DNA of 64,000 nucleotides. It comes from Lepeophtheirus salmonis. Lineage: Eukaryota > Arthropoda > Copepoda > Siphonostomatoida > Caligidae. Shown here one piece after another: positions 46,901-55,912 of the stretch. Both the position numbers and the translations under genes were made by a program. Numbering within the stretch: the stretch's first letter is position 1; every line of letters starts with the position of its first letter. The notes below the pieces were generated by a model that searched no databases, was not told the DNA's origin, and worked only from the letters and a program-made list of their open reading frames with translations. The stretch spans positions 56,536,492-56,600,491 of the forward strand of contig NC_052136.2 in assembly GCF_016086655.4 (NCBI RefSeq), in the 5' to 3' direction.

Positions 46901-49219
46901 AGACATCCTAAGTAGGTAATTATTAATCAGTGATTTGAAGAAGAAAAAAATATTACTTCAATGAAAAGTTTTTCTCCTTATAAAATTATAAAAAGGATTT
47001 AAGGGTATATTTGTAAATTTACAAATTATATTCGTCCTGATTTTTATTGAGTACTTAAAAGTAATTTTTCATCAAATGCCACATTTATCGCAGCACTTGT
47101 TGACAAGAGGGCAATTTGACAAATTTCCATTTCCTACCAATTTTTTTAAAGTAATCCATTATTTTGTAGATTAATCCTCAGTTAGTTCTGTTCTGTGATA
47201 AATTAGAATGGTCCTGTACATCCACTCCCAAAATGGAACTATTTCCTGAATTTAAAATCTTGGAGCTATTTTTTTCTTAAATTAAAATATTAGCTTAAAT
47301 TCACAAGCCCATTTATAATATAAAATTATTATTATATTTATGATCAAATATTAAGTGATTTATTTTATTTAAAATAGAATGGGAGCTAGTTGAACACCTT
47401 GTTGGGCACAAATTGAAACATTTAATACAGTTAGATAAGAGAAAAATATTATCACCTTTCTAATTTGTTAAAAGCAGGAAACATCAGCGGAATCTTACAT
47501 GTTGAAAGAGTTGGAAATTATTAAATAATCACAATTGAAATAATATATATTTTGATTAACCTATTTTTTTTTCCATTTTACAAAATAAACACTATTATTT
47601 TCTATTATTAGTTATTTAGATAGCTACAATATTAACAAACACCATCAATCTTTTAGGAAATAGACTGGTTTAAATTTCAACTTTTTTCGTAAATACGAAT
47701 ACGGATAGTACGGTATAGTTGTCATATGATATGAAATTTACCTTTGTAAATTTGTATTGTTATACGATACTAATTCTACATTTACTACATCTGACGTAGG
47801 AATATTTTTTAAATTCTATACACATACTGTATATTTCCTTCTCTAGGAACGACTGAGGTGCAACCTACGCACATTTTTGTATTTTAATATTTATTGACGA
47901 AATAAAGAACTTTTGCCTCCTTTTAATCTTTGAACTAAATGCGCTACCTAAAGATGATATCGTAAGAAATTAAAATTTTGTATATATATTTTTTTTCCAT
48001 ATTACAACTTTTCCCAACTGGCCATAATCAAAGTACAAAACAAACTGCCCTAGTGAGCAGCCTGACAAAAACTGCCAACACTAAACCAAATAAAAAGCTA
48101 AAATGACGTGAACTATATTTTGAAATTGATGCGTACTGCATATATATCAATGTATATATGCAGAAAGTGAAAAAAAAAAAAAAAAGTAAAAAGTGATTAC
48201 TTTTACTTACTAAGTTATATGTAATGAGTACTGGATTTCTTATCAACTACCCCCATTCTTTCTTACGTTATTCTGATTTCCTTGTTCTATTACCTTTAAT
48301 ATACCTTTTTTAACTAATCATGTTTAAGTATGTCATTTTCATAGTTTTGCAAATAAAAGCCTCTCAAAAATGAAGCGCATGATTTACGTATGTCAAAAAA
48401 ATTGTGGGGTGGAAAAATATCTTTTAAAATGAATGTGCTTTAAAAATGTACTAATGGACAAAATATTGTTAAAAAAATGGGAATAAACAGCCAAATAAGG
48501 TTGAATATAACTTTGGATTTTATTCGTGAAAGCTCTATTTGAAATAATATAAACACAAATAATCCATGATTTTGTGGAAAATGTATTTTCAGATACTTTT
48601 AGTATCGTTTCAGTGTAATTCCACGAACTATACTGGAATATTTGCAAAATAAGTCACCACCAGGATGATTTGCCTCATTAATTATCTCCTTCATGCTTGA
48701 AAAATAGCAGCATCAATACAATAAATTATTAAAAATACTTACCATTATTTTCATTATTAGACTCAATCCTGCAATTGGAAAAACTTAAATGGAAATCATC
48801 TTCGAAGGAAAAGGGCTCTGGAAGAGGAAATCGATCAGGAAAGCATCATACTCAGTGAAGAGTCAACAAACAATAATTCAAGCCTCTCAGAGAGATTCAA
48901 TTTGTTTCAAGCTATTCATGTACTTCAGAGTCGGGATGAAAATGAGAAGATAAATGAAACAGAGAGTGAATTAGGAGACTCAGATCGTAAGATTGAATCA
49001 ACTCCAAATTGATTGTTAATTTATTAAATTTCCTTTTAAGAATCAACAAGGGCCAAGGACTCGACATGTTTATCCTCTAATTTCTTTACTGTTGTTGTGG
49101 GTATTTTAACATTTGTATCAGTGACCTTTGGAGTTGCAGTTTCCATTCTCTATATTCGTTTAAAAAAAGAGTATCAACTTCCGAGAGGAACATCCCGCGC
49201 ATCATATGCAGCTACCTAA
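31673..49219 (+). CDS. ZP-domain transmembrane protein, 10 coding exons
   Basis: Predicted exons: 31673-31954, 33028-33135, 33473-33943, 36374-36488, 36545-36777, 37384-37520, 44936-45206, 45560-45688, 48761-48986, 49041-49219. They join in frame to 716 residues. Seen: signal peptide (1 to about 28, with hydrophobic ILLPILLISFL), an acidic and Ser/Pro-rich variable region to about 325, a ZP domain from about 329 to 588 with four cysteines in the ZP-N half and seven in the ZP-C half, RRKR at 597-600, a transmembrane helix at about 672-696 and a basic-start tail of about 20 residues. Known for the family: ZP proteins polymerise in apical extracellular matrix after furin-type cleavage releases the ectodomain. 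In arthropods they shape cuticle and attach epithelium to it. Inferred: the same role here. The ZP half is strongly conserved in wording with arthropod cuticular ZP proteins, but I cannot name the orthologue. Exon 3's 5' boundary is the weakest part. A 5' non-coding exon is implied. Confidence 0.88.
33028..33135 (+). CDS. ZP gene, coding exon 2
   Basis: 36 codons (residues 95-130), phase 0 at both ends. Acceptor ACTTTAG, donor GTAAGT. It is open in the only frame that continues exon 1. It encodes basic, Ser/Pro/Thr-containing linker sequence with no recognised domain. Confidence 0.75.
33473..33943 (+). CDS. ZP gene, coding exon 3 (linker region)
   Basis: 157 codons (residues 131-287) of Ser/Pro/Asp/Asn-rich, probably disordered ectodomain. 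The donor is CAG/GTGATT at 33944. The acceptor is uncertain: CCCAAG before 33473 fits the phase, but an in-phase alternative (ATCAAG before 33488) is equally possible, and the polypyrimidine tract is weak. The reading frame runs open past the donor to a stop at 34010, so only splicing to exon 4 restores the ZP domain. Confidence 0.72.
34880..35270. repeat. Unclassified dispersed repeat, copy 2 (ZP intron 3)
   Basis: Partner of 14265-14690. The element starts shortly after a TTAGTGTTGTG end at 34797. As at 14 kb, a long-TIR element lies close by, so the two repeats may travel together. Confidence 0.6.
35399..35990. mobile_element. Long-TIR element in intron 3 of the ZP gene
   Basis: Full copy of the 14939 family. 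Left GAACGGTTTGATTTTCAAG, core CTGTCCTATGGAAC, right arm GTGCTACCCAAAGATGA, AATTCGAAAAAAGTTG and AAACCACCCTA. About 590 bp, non-coding. Confidence 0.7.
36374..36488 (+). CDS. ZP gene, coding exon 4
   Basis: Residues 288-325 plus the first base of codon 326. Acceptor TTTTTCAG, donor GTAAGT. It encodes a Ser run and a basic stretch just before the ZP domain. The next intron is only 56 bp. Confidence 0.78.
36545..36777 (+). CDS. ZP gene, coding exon 5 (ZP-N)
   Basis: Codes residues 326-403, the start of the ZP domain: AEC (first conserved Cys), then TNC, then NRCGTLGG. It is followed by a lysine-rich insert and ends at GTGAGT (36778). Reading on would give a stop after 19 codons, so the splice is required. 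Confidence 0.9.
37384..37520 (+). CDS. ZP gene, coding exon 6
   Basis: Codes residues 404-448 plus two bases of codon 449. Contains the WNTVTIQYSP and VTCEYGYDFW segments typical of the end of the ZP-N subdomain and its fourth cysteine. Acceptor ATTATTAG, donor GTAAGT. It is followed by the largest intron (7,415 bp), which holds several transposon copies. Confidence 0.92.
37681..38510 (+). mobile_element. Degenerate mariner with TIRs in ZP intron 6
   Basis: TIR-like ends: GTTTGTTAAAAAGTAAGATG at the left and CATCTTACTTTTTGAACACA at the right. Inside: a remnant N-terminus, HQSGRLSTSITDENVEAVNN, SIREVAEDINIS, then MPQPPNSPDLALCDFF-like and IPKSAYEKCF, GDHINIE. The layout is that of a DD34D mariner; the catalytic core between is largely deleted and stops are frequent. 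Confidence 0.75.
39085..39590. mobile_element. GGGGCGTCC-ended element in intron 6 of the ZP gene
   Basis: Starts GGGGCGTCCGCAGTG, then GGAGGGGCTATATCCC. The interior carries reverse-orientation units (AGCTATGGATTT, AGCTGTGGATTTTTGA). The far end is poorly defined near 39590. Confidence 0.6.
39850..40215 (-). pseudogene. Mariner transposase N-terminal fragment in ZP intron 6
   Basis: Minus-strand frames: LKDLNVSKSLVHYTIKWYKE, VDDRSKSGCPRSKNTPRFIE, then MSLKNTSMKKMAHEAGVSQK. These are the paired HTH and GRPR-type linker of a mariner/maT transposase. It is cut off before the catalytic domain. Confidence 0.75.
40300..40529 (-). repeat. Possible hAT-like end in ZP intron 6
   Basis: Minus-strand CAGTGGGGTCACCAACCTC at 40511-40529 resembles hAT termini. 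No paired end or transposase was found. The 125-codon minus-strand ORF over it has no recognisable protein features. Confidence 0.25.
41305..41690. mobile_element. Long-TIR element, left half, in intron 6 of the ZP gene
   Basis: Starts AGGGGGGTTTGTTTTCAACT and carries GATGTCATCTTTA, AAAGCTACTCTATGGAGC and GATGCGCGCTATACACGGAT as in the other copies. The right arm is missing. Confidence 0.65.
43745..44345 (-). pseudogene. Internally deleted mariner in ZP intron 6
   Basis: The minus strand, starting near 44340, gives LLHARVPVCEVLKIVEVNRS (HTH), FGDDGRYEQQHGSGDDS, TSMHMLAKKNKFSERTIKNA, then jumps to AWCRENIANFW-like, SLPDLNPLSYGIWG, and VSFDRGWMNISDEYVIIVC near 43830. The FSDEK and QDGAP catalytic blocks are missing. 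A shift splits the C-terminal part into two frames. Confidence 0.75.
44936..45206 (+). CDS. ZP gene, coding exon 7 (ZP-C)
   Basis: Codes residues 449-539. Contains PPEC, VGDPLTLLIYM, FDILVNDCYAHNGA and DHHGCPVDEK, the hallmark order of arthropod ZP-C subdomains with three conserved cysteines. Acceptor CCCTATCTAG, donor GTAAGA, ends in phase 0. Confidence 0.94.
45560..45688 (+). CDS. ZP gene, coding exon 8 (ZP-C)
   Basis: Codes residues 540-582. Contains the FRFTG and YIECDIRMCHGKCP segments, carrying three closely spaced cysteines near the C-terminal end of the ZP domain. Acceptor TTGTTTCAG, donor GTAAGC, phase 0 at both ends. Confidence 0.93.
46197..46290. repeat. Short dispersed repeat, copy 2
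   Basis: GTTATAGCTGTAAGTCC..TGTTGGACTCGGAGTAGAATT matches 26711-26790, with the same downstream ATTCTT..TTG..CAT order. Too short and divergent to classify. Confidence 0.5.
46428..46493. repeat. Perfect 23-bp hairpin in ZP intron 8
   Basis: 46428-46450 and 46471-46493 are exact reverse complements around a 20-nt spacer. The left arm starts TGTCAAATGGAGTAATTG. Transcribed from the ZP gene, it could fold into a strong stem. It may also be a minimal foldback element. Confidence 0.85.
47661..48051. mobile_element. Short long-TIR element in intron 8 of the ZP gene
   Basis: Left arm TTTCAACTTTTTTCGTAAAT. The right arm has GCGCTACCTAAAGATGA and ends AAACAAACTGCCCTA. Only about 390 bp, so most of the family core is deleted. 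Confidence 0.65.
48761..48986 (+). CDS. ZP gene, coding exon 9 (furin-like site)
   Basis: Residues 583-657 plus one base. It opens with QSCNW (last ZP cysteine) and then RRKR at 48803-48814, a consensus furin cleavage site placed just after the ZP domain as in other ZP proteins. An acidic, Ser/Asn-rich stalk follows. The donor is GTAAGA at 48987, and the next intron is 54 bp. Without the splice a stop follows within 9 codons. Confidence 0.88.
49041..49219 (+). CDS. ZP gene, coding exon 10 (transmembrane, tail, stop)
   Basis: Residues 658-716 and the TAA stop. It encodes a single hydrophobic helix of about 25 residues (about 49083-49157), followed by RLKK (a positive stop-transfer signal) and a short tail ending SYAAT. 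Acceptor TTTCCTTTTAAG. This fits a type I membrane protein. Confidence 0.88.
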
Positions 49220-49459
49220 TTCGCGGCTCTTTGATGAAATGTCCCGTATTTCCTGTAAGTCCGAATATGTGCATTCGAATCAAGCTAGAATACCATAAAA
49301 ACTTCTACCAACTCCCTTGTGAAAAAGAGAGATGATTATGTTATTATTATAAATTTTTGTATGTCACATATACCTATTAATTAATGTTTGATTGTTAAAA
49401 GTGTTTTTATTTGTTTATTAATATTGATTATAAAAAAAAGCCCCTATATTTATATTAAA

Positions 49460-49465
49460 AATAAA
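49460..49465 (+). promoter_or_regulatory. Candidate polyadenylation signal of the ZP gene
   Basis: AATAAA lies about 240 bp after the stop codon in AT-rich sequence. It is the best placed of the AATAAA-like hexamers downstream, but such hexamers are common by chance here. Confidence 0.4.
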
Positions 49466-49636
49466 GAAAATATAATCTATTGTTGTTGTAAGTAAATCCT
49501 ATCATGAACGTTTGTAGGTATTAAATGGGTAAAATCCTCTGTCTTAATGAAAGTTATATTAGTCAAACGAAGCTTGATTCTTTCCTTTGTCATAAAGTAT
49601 TATTCCATTGTAATGTTATAGCTACCTATAAATTAC

Positions 49637-51142
49637 AACAGTTTGGTTCTTAACTTTTTTCGAATTTCTACTAGAGCCACTCTGGGAAATTTTCATATCT
49701 TAGTAAAATTAACTATACAAAATTGTATTCTCCTACGAGGTAATCTTTAGGCTGCACATCTGTATCAAATAATGAAATAAGAAAAACCCTTAGTAGTTTT
49801 CTCACGAAAAATTGTTATGATATATATACATTTGTTTAACCTTTAAAAAGTGTTTCAAAAGTTTAGTATTTTTTTGTTATTTTTAATATATTAAAATGTC
49901 GTATATTTCATTTATTAATAATTATTAGTACACAGGAGAATACAAATACATTCAGTATACTTAATCAATCAATGACCTTGTGCATTGACTAACCAGATAC
50001 AATTAAAAAGTGGATCGCGGTAGCAGTGCCGCATCCAATGAATTGAAAGATAGAAATCCTCAGATTGGTAAGGGAACTAATAACTACTGGGGAGATCTAA
50101 TGTATTAGTTTTTTTTGATTGTTCAGCATCAGCAGTGAGGTTCGATAATACACTTTCCTTGTTGGTTTCATGTATTCTTTCCTAGCTTCCGTAGGGCAGA
50201 GCAAACCTCACCGTGATTGTCCGTGTATTGGAAGGCTTGTACAATTCGTAGTCTACAAATCTTCCGATAGGAAGATCATTGATGGTAATATGACGGTGTT
50301 TCCATGAATGCTGTCAAGCATGAAAAGTACTCTAAAGGACACTCCATCGTCTTCCTTGAGCTCTAGAAATTTCCATGTTCTTATATGCAATGAGGGGAAT
50401 ATCTATGTTCCCAAGTCCTTCCTCCTTACGATGAGTCCAGTGGAGATTGAGAAATAGAAACCAGTGGAGCAGCTAAGGATCCCACATCCCATTTTATAGA
50501 AATCTGCGACCCGATTTCCAAAGGTAATAATCTCGGCAGGGAAAACGAAGTTAAAGTCCAAGGGGTAGAACCACGTATTTGCCGGTGTAGTCCTTGAGTG
50601 TCACCTCCGTGAATTGATTGTTCACAACGGCCATGGTCTTGAATTGAGGAGTATCAAGGACTGGTCGAAGACCCATTTCTCTAAATAGTAGTATATTCAT
50701 GTGGCATAAAGGAAATTAAATAACAAAAGTTCACTTACGAGTAGCAGATATTAGACTCAAAAGTTTTTTTTTTGTAAAATTGTGCTGTGGAACATAATAC
50801 GAGAAAAAAGTTATGACAATTTTCTAGTTTTTTGTTATATTTTCAGAAAGCAAATTTAAAATTCTATTTTTTTAGTATAGAATAGCTTTTAAAAAAACTT
50901 ATAAATGTTTTTTTATATATAAGAATAACGTCTATAATAATTAATTATTGTAAAATAATTTTTAATGCTGTATTTTAATATTTATTAACAAAATCAATCA
51001 CTTTTGTCTCCTTTCAAAGTTTGACAAAACATAACATTGTATGGGAATAAGTTTGCATAGGTTATTTTCATACCAATTGACAAATTTTCCAAACTAGCCG
51101 TAATCGAAATTCGAAAAAAAAGAAGAAAAACAAGTCGCCCTA
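49637..51142. mobile_element. Long-TIR foldback-like element split by the peroxiredoxin retrocopy
   Basis: The left half (49637-49864) matches the left arm, and the right half (50757-51142) the middle and right arm, of the family best seen at 14939-15579. The two halves continue each other once the retrocopy and one TCAAAAGTTT repeat are removed. The right arm reads ACAAGTCGCCCTA at its end. No coding capacity. Confidence 0.75.
49865..50756 (-). pseudogene. Processed pseudogene of a 2-Cys peroxiredoxin
   Basis: On the minus strand, the frames between 50676 and about 50100 carry, in order, peroxiredoxin landmarks: TMAVVNNQFTEVTLKDYTGK, LDFNFVFPAEI, VADFYKMGC, GLGNIDIPL, KNMEISRA, KEDDGVSFR, ITINDLPIGR and AFQYTDNHGEVC. 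They lie in shifting frames with stops and no introns. Functional enzymes use a peroxidatic Cys in FVCP; here it reads FVFP (about 50540), and a small deletion just before it shifts the frame. The resolving-Cys motif (GEVC) is still readable. A T-rich tract at 49867-49890 is a decayed poly(A) tail on this strand. A 10-bp direct repeat TCAAAAGTTT flanks the insert (49855-49864 and 50757-50766). The host site is a long-TIR element. Confidence 0.85.
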
Positions 51143-51148
51143 CTACTG

Positions 51149-51605
51149 AGTGCAGAGAAAAAATCTTTACACTTTCAATCTAGAATTTTATCAAGATGTA
51201 CAGATGTCAAAGATGTTCAGCAACCAGATGTAATAGGGCATGTCAACAAAATAAAAATAACTATTTTTATGTTTTGGCTACACTAATCATCGATGTAGCT
51301 TCCAGGCGGCCATGAAAGGCCTTGCACTCATTGTGGATTTAGTCTACAGACATAGCATCTCAGTGCTAGTTGACGAGGTCCTTGAGGTTTTTAATATTTG
51401 GGTGAAGAACTGTGCAGTTGTTGGACTCAACATGAACCCAAAAAGTGAAGTCCAATGAGTTGGAATCTGGTGAGACGGGGGCCATATTTTCTTTGGCCAG
51501 AAAGGCAAGTTGTCCTCCAAGTTTGACCAGAACAATTTTACCTCCTTCATGAAAACTTTGATTTATGTAGAAGTGTAAATATTTTTTCGCCGCACCCAGT
51601 ATATG
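51149..51605 (-). mobile_element. Internally deleted mariner with TIRs
   Basis: Ends ACTGAGTGCAGAGAAAAAAT (left) and, on the opposite strand, ACTGGGTGCGGCGAAAAAAT (right) are a clear TIR. On the minus strand the inside retains only the C-terminal blocks: FWPKKIWPPSHQ, NSLDFTFWVHVES, LHPNIKNLKDLVN and CKAFHGRLEA. Length about 457 bp. Confidence 0.75.
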
Positions 51606-51899
51606 TACATCTTATATATAGGTAATTTATGAACATCTAAATAGTTCAAAACAATAAATTCATATCTCTTGGAACTGATACAATTCCCCTCAAAAGAAAC
51701 ATATATATTTTAATACATAATATATACATGCTCTTGAGTAATATAATATTCAGAACTAGATACCTAGTATTTGAAGAAAAAAATGCAGGGTAGTGATACA
51801 CTTAATTAAAATTTTAATCAATCGTAAACTTATTCGCCGATTGTCTTCAAACTCAGTAAAAGATAGGTTTTGGGACTAAAGATTCATAATGTAAAGGTT

Positions 51900-52560
51900 C
51901 GCCTAAATTAAAAACAAAACAAATGAGAACGAGTAAAATTGAGCTACAAAGGAGTAAAATTTTAAATCTTTTCTCATACGGCATGCCCCCCATGTTTATA
52001 TCCACGGAGCTCGGGTGCAGCCATATCACTGTTTATGGTGCCAGAGACTTATTCACTGCCACTATGGTCTTGGGCGTTGTGGCCAACACAGACGAAAGTC
52101 TGCCCTCCCATTTTTTGGAAGGGAAGGAGTGGCTCAATGCAGATGCTTATATCAAACTTCTGGATAAGAAAGTGGCATCTTGGACCAGAAATAATTTCGT
52201 GGACAACTTTGTCTTCATTCAAGACGGAGCTCCGTATCATAGATCCCCTCAGACCCAGACCTTTCTGAGAGATAACCTTTCGTACTTTTGGGAGCTCAAC
52301 ATGTGGTTCCTCCTCCCCAGACATGAAACCCTTGGACTACTCTATCTAGGGAGGTCTGAGGAGAGGGTGTATGCTACTCCTCACGGGAGTGTCCAGTCTC
52401 TAGAAGCTTCTATCAAGAATGAGTAGTTCACGCATGACCCTGAATACAGTCAAGGCATGCATGGGGCTTAAGCCTCGTATGAAGGCTTATATATTGAATT
52501 AAAGCTGCGCTAACCACTATATTCAAATGATTTTTTTAAATAAATGTCCTCACAAAATTT
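51900..52560 (+). mobile_element. Internally deleted mariner with a 167-codon open frame
   Basis: The ORF at 51923-52426 is uninterrupted. It fuses a short HTH start (ILNLFSYGMPPMFISTELGC, SHITVYGA) directly to the catalytic middle (ATMVLGVVANTDE, ADAYIKLLDKKV, FIQDGAPYHRSPQTQTFL) and a C-terminal SVQSLEASIKNE. The first catalytic block is deleted; the second (QDGAP) is intact. The third Asp block is garbled (LLPRHETLGLLYLG instead of a SPDLNPLDY-type). Probably inactive, but the least decayed transposase frame here. Confidence 0.8.
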
Positions 52561-52564
52561 TTTG

Positions 52565-53345
52565 CTTAAATTTCACACCTACCTTTTCAACTTTCCATAG
52601 ACGAAGTAATCCAACAGATTGCAATCGGGAGAGTTGGAGGGCCAGGTCTTGGGGGCAAGAAATCATAAAAGTTGGTCCTGATGAACTCTTGGCTGATCTT
52701 GGACATGTGACAGGGGGCAGTGTCCTGTTACCTCACGTAGAGCTCAAGGATGTTTGCCTACCCAGGGAAGCACAGTGGACTTCAAGCACTCATTTTCACA
52801 TTATAATTGACCTTTTCTCCCTTCATGAAAAGGAAGGATGGCAGGACCTTCCCTGTGCTGGTGATGACGACCAAGACCATGATGGAGCTGAAGTTCCTGG
52901 ACTTGTAGACATAGGGACATTGTCTTTGGATGTGGAGAGCCATCTGTCATTTCAAGAGTTCCTTTTGCGTTCAATAGTTAAAAAATTTCTCATCTGAGAA
53001 AATGATGGTGTGACGTGCATTGGATGTCTAGAGCCTAGAGAGGAGAGTTTTGCAATGGGCCAACCTGACCTCCTTCTATTTCTCAGTCAGCGGATGACGC
53101 ACAGACAACTTGTAGGAGATCATACCAAGGTCCCCCCAATACCATTTGGATGGTGCTGCGAGACATACTGTTCCTCCTGGACAGTGTTGTCTGATTCGAG
53201 GATGGATCAGTGGTCACGGTTGTAGACAGTGCTCCTAGCGTATGCTGTGAGCTTGATGATACCTACTCCTCCATGGCCTGCGCGTGCGAGTTTAATGACA
53301 GTGGAGCTTTTGGTTTGCTCCAAGTCTTTATTTTGATAAAAAATC
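52565..53345 (-). pseudogene. Degenerate mariner/maT transposase
   Basis: Minus-strand order: IIKLTAYARSTVYN (HTH), RRNSMSRSTIQMVL, SYKLSVRHPLTEKQ (in shifted frame), HTIIFSDEKF, ERKRNSRNDRWLS, SSIMVLVVITSTGKVLPSFL, QDTAPCHMSKISQEFI and SPDCNLLDYFV at 52600-52625. It reads nearly full length but has several shifts. It was probably inserted next to 51900-52560. Confidence 0.75.
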
Positions 53346-53349
53346 GGAA

Positions 53350-55060
53350 GAATATTAAACACAAGACTGCAACATCTTAATTGAGACACTCTGATGTAAA
53401 CTCAGTGCTTATTATCAATTGAATTTTGTCCAGATATATCAATTAATAATCCTGTATATAGGTAGCGATGAAAAAAAGTTTAAATTCAAACTGCTCTAAT
53501 AGACAGTTTGATCTTGTTTAATCATAAATTTACGAGGTTTTCAAAGTATCCTCAATGTTTGGATCTCTTTTTTTTCTTATTGAAACTACATACTTACTTT
53601 TTCCCTCCATATTTTGTTATAATATTTCATAGAATCTCCATAAAAAAGTCTACATATTTATGTTAAAAGTTTCTAGAAAGTATAATCATTGAAAGGAAAC
53701 CTCTGGCTAAAAAAAATTAATTTATAATGATCATAATTAATATAGTTATGATTGATCTGTTACGATAGCATCTGGATTTTTAATCGTTGCCCTATTCTTT
53801 ATTGAAGAATAAAATTATTTGCACAATACCTCAATTTATTTGAATTTAATCAAATCAACGTTCAGAGCTTGCTTTTTGGAAATACACAAGAATATAGCAC
53901 AAATAGTCGTCTCCAGTGGCCAAGACAACTCAGACAAACAAAAGTTTGCCTGTCTGTACGAATATGTAAATGTCTGAATAAATCAAAACGTGTCACCCCT
54001 GTACTGTATATAGTACACCCTGATGTAAATCATATATATGTTTTTGATACCAAAAGTAATAATGTAGTCGTAATAGCAATGTTTCTGCTTGTTTTGTTAT
54101 TGGCCTCTGATGTATATCATAATTCAAGTCCTTTTTTAGTACATTTTAAGATTTAAATTAAATATAAAGGCTGGTATGTTCAAATGAATTTTGAATTTTG
54201 ACTCATCAGTCATCCCAACATCTTAATTTTTGTTTTATCAAACTCTTATTATTATTCATTCGTTTTTGAGGACAGAGCACGTATGAATTGATACAAGTAT
54301 TGAGTAGTTACGTGTAAATCTGCTTATGAAAAAGAGAGAGTAACACTGAGGAGCAAAATTTGTCTTTTAGCCAATGCCTAATTACTGAGGGCAAAGCTGG
54401 GTTCACCCTCTAGTAACCTATCAATAAATTCATACAAAATGAAACCCCCTTGGCCCCATTCACAAAAATAAAAATAAAGGCATAACAGGGGAAAAACAAA
54501 TTTATTAGGATTTCTAAAAAAAGAATGATTATAATTTTTGAATTTTTTCATAAAACTACTAGTATTTAAATAGTATTTTCCTTCAAAAAAGGGCAAAATG
54601 GGGTTGTTCTTCTTTATTAGACAGTGTGCACAGAAGTATTTGCACCCTTGCAAAATACGTTGACAATTTTTTTAATCAAATAAGACCTTCATTATATGAT
54701 AATACACATGTTTAAAAAAAAAAAATACTTTTTTTCTTATGACGCATCATAAAAAAGTTTTAATTCATTCGGAAATTTGATTGGAAAAGGCGGGTGGCCC
54801 CCCAAAATCTGTTAATCTACGTTCATTTTTATTGTCAAGACGCAACTTTTGTTAAGCCTTTGCTATCCCTATTTTCGTTTTGGACAATACCCGATATGAT
54901 ATGATATAATTATTAAACTTATTTATTCATCAGCTCTATAAAATATCTTTGCCACATCTGGGCATGTTCCTCGCTTCTTTTTTCTACCAAAAAAGAATAA
55001 GAATAATGTATATTATTGAATTTACATAAAATTTGTAAATATATTGTGTACACATTTACA
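53350..55060. other. Intergenic, no gene seen
   Basis: Open frames of 91-102 codons here lack any recognisable features and have A/T-driven composition. No TIR noticed. Confidence 0.45.
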
Positions 55061-55912
55061 TACCGGGTGGAAACTTGAAACTTACACACTTGTATTTTAT
55101 TAATTTGAGAGGTTTTTTTTTTGTACAGAAATATGAACTGTCTGCATAGGGAGCCGTGTATCTCGAGCACCTGCTGCTTCTTGAATTTCTGAAAACAAAC
55201 GAGAAATGTCATCGTAGCGAGATTCAAGGCTTAAGGTATAAACTATTCTTTGAGTGGTTCACACTCCAACAGAGGTGGCCAGGCTGACGGGAATCGGCCA
55301 TCTACAATGTTAAGAAGAGGATATACCCCAACGTTACCAAAGAGGGGACTGAGTGCTATGGAGAAAATCATATCATTAATGCCGATGCCCTCAAACACCT
55401 TCCTTTATTAGGGGGTTACAGACTCGCAGTAGCCATTGAAATCGACATTTTAAAGGCCAAACCTCCCCCTTGGTCAAGCCAAATTTTCCCGACGGCAATG
55501 TTGTATTTTAGCAAGATAGGGTCCCTGCTCACATTGCAAAAATTACTCAGACCGTCTTAGCTAACAACATTAATTTCTAGGACAAGATAATTTGTCACTA
55601 ATACAGTCAGGATGTGAATCCCTTCGCCTTATCTTCCTGAACGCACATCGATATGAGGGCCTCTAGCATCTGTCACCGGAACGTTAAAGCCGTGAAGCTT
55701 ATGGACCCTACCTTCATTCGTAATACATGCAACTCATTTTGCAAGAGGCTTTCCCCATATGTGATACAATAGTGGACGAATATAATAAATCAATTTGACA
55801 CTGGGTATGTATTAGAAAAAAATTAAATAAGAGTTTTGTTATTTTTATAATTAATGGCTAACAGGCTCTTTTCTTTCCAAGTGTATATAAGTTTCAAGTT
55901 TCCACTTGGTCC
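55061..55912 (+). mobile_element. Degenerate mariner-like element with TIRs
   Basis: TACCGGGTGGAAACTTGAAA at the left and TTTCAAGTTTCCACTTGGT at the right are inverted. The inside reads AIEIDILKAKPPPWSSQIFP, FPDGNVVFXQDRVPAHIAKI (one stop), NINF, KAVKLMDPTFIRNTCNSFCK and ICDTIVDEYN. These are the second-Asp block and C-terminus of a mariner-type transposase, with the N-terminal half deleted. Confidence 0.7.

Noticed and set aside
52527..52997. 156-codon plus-strand frame
   Set aside because: Antisense to the mariner/maT transposase read on the minus strand.
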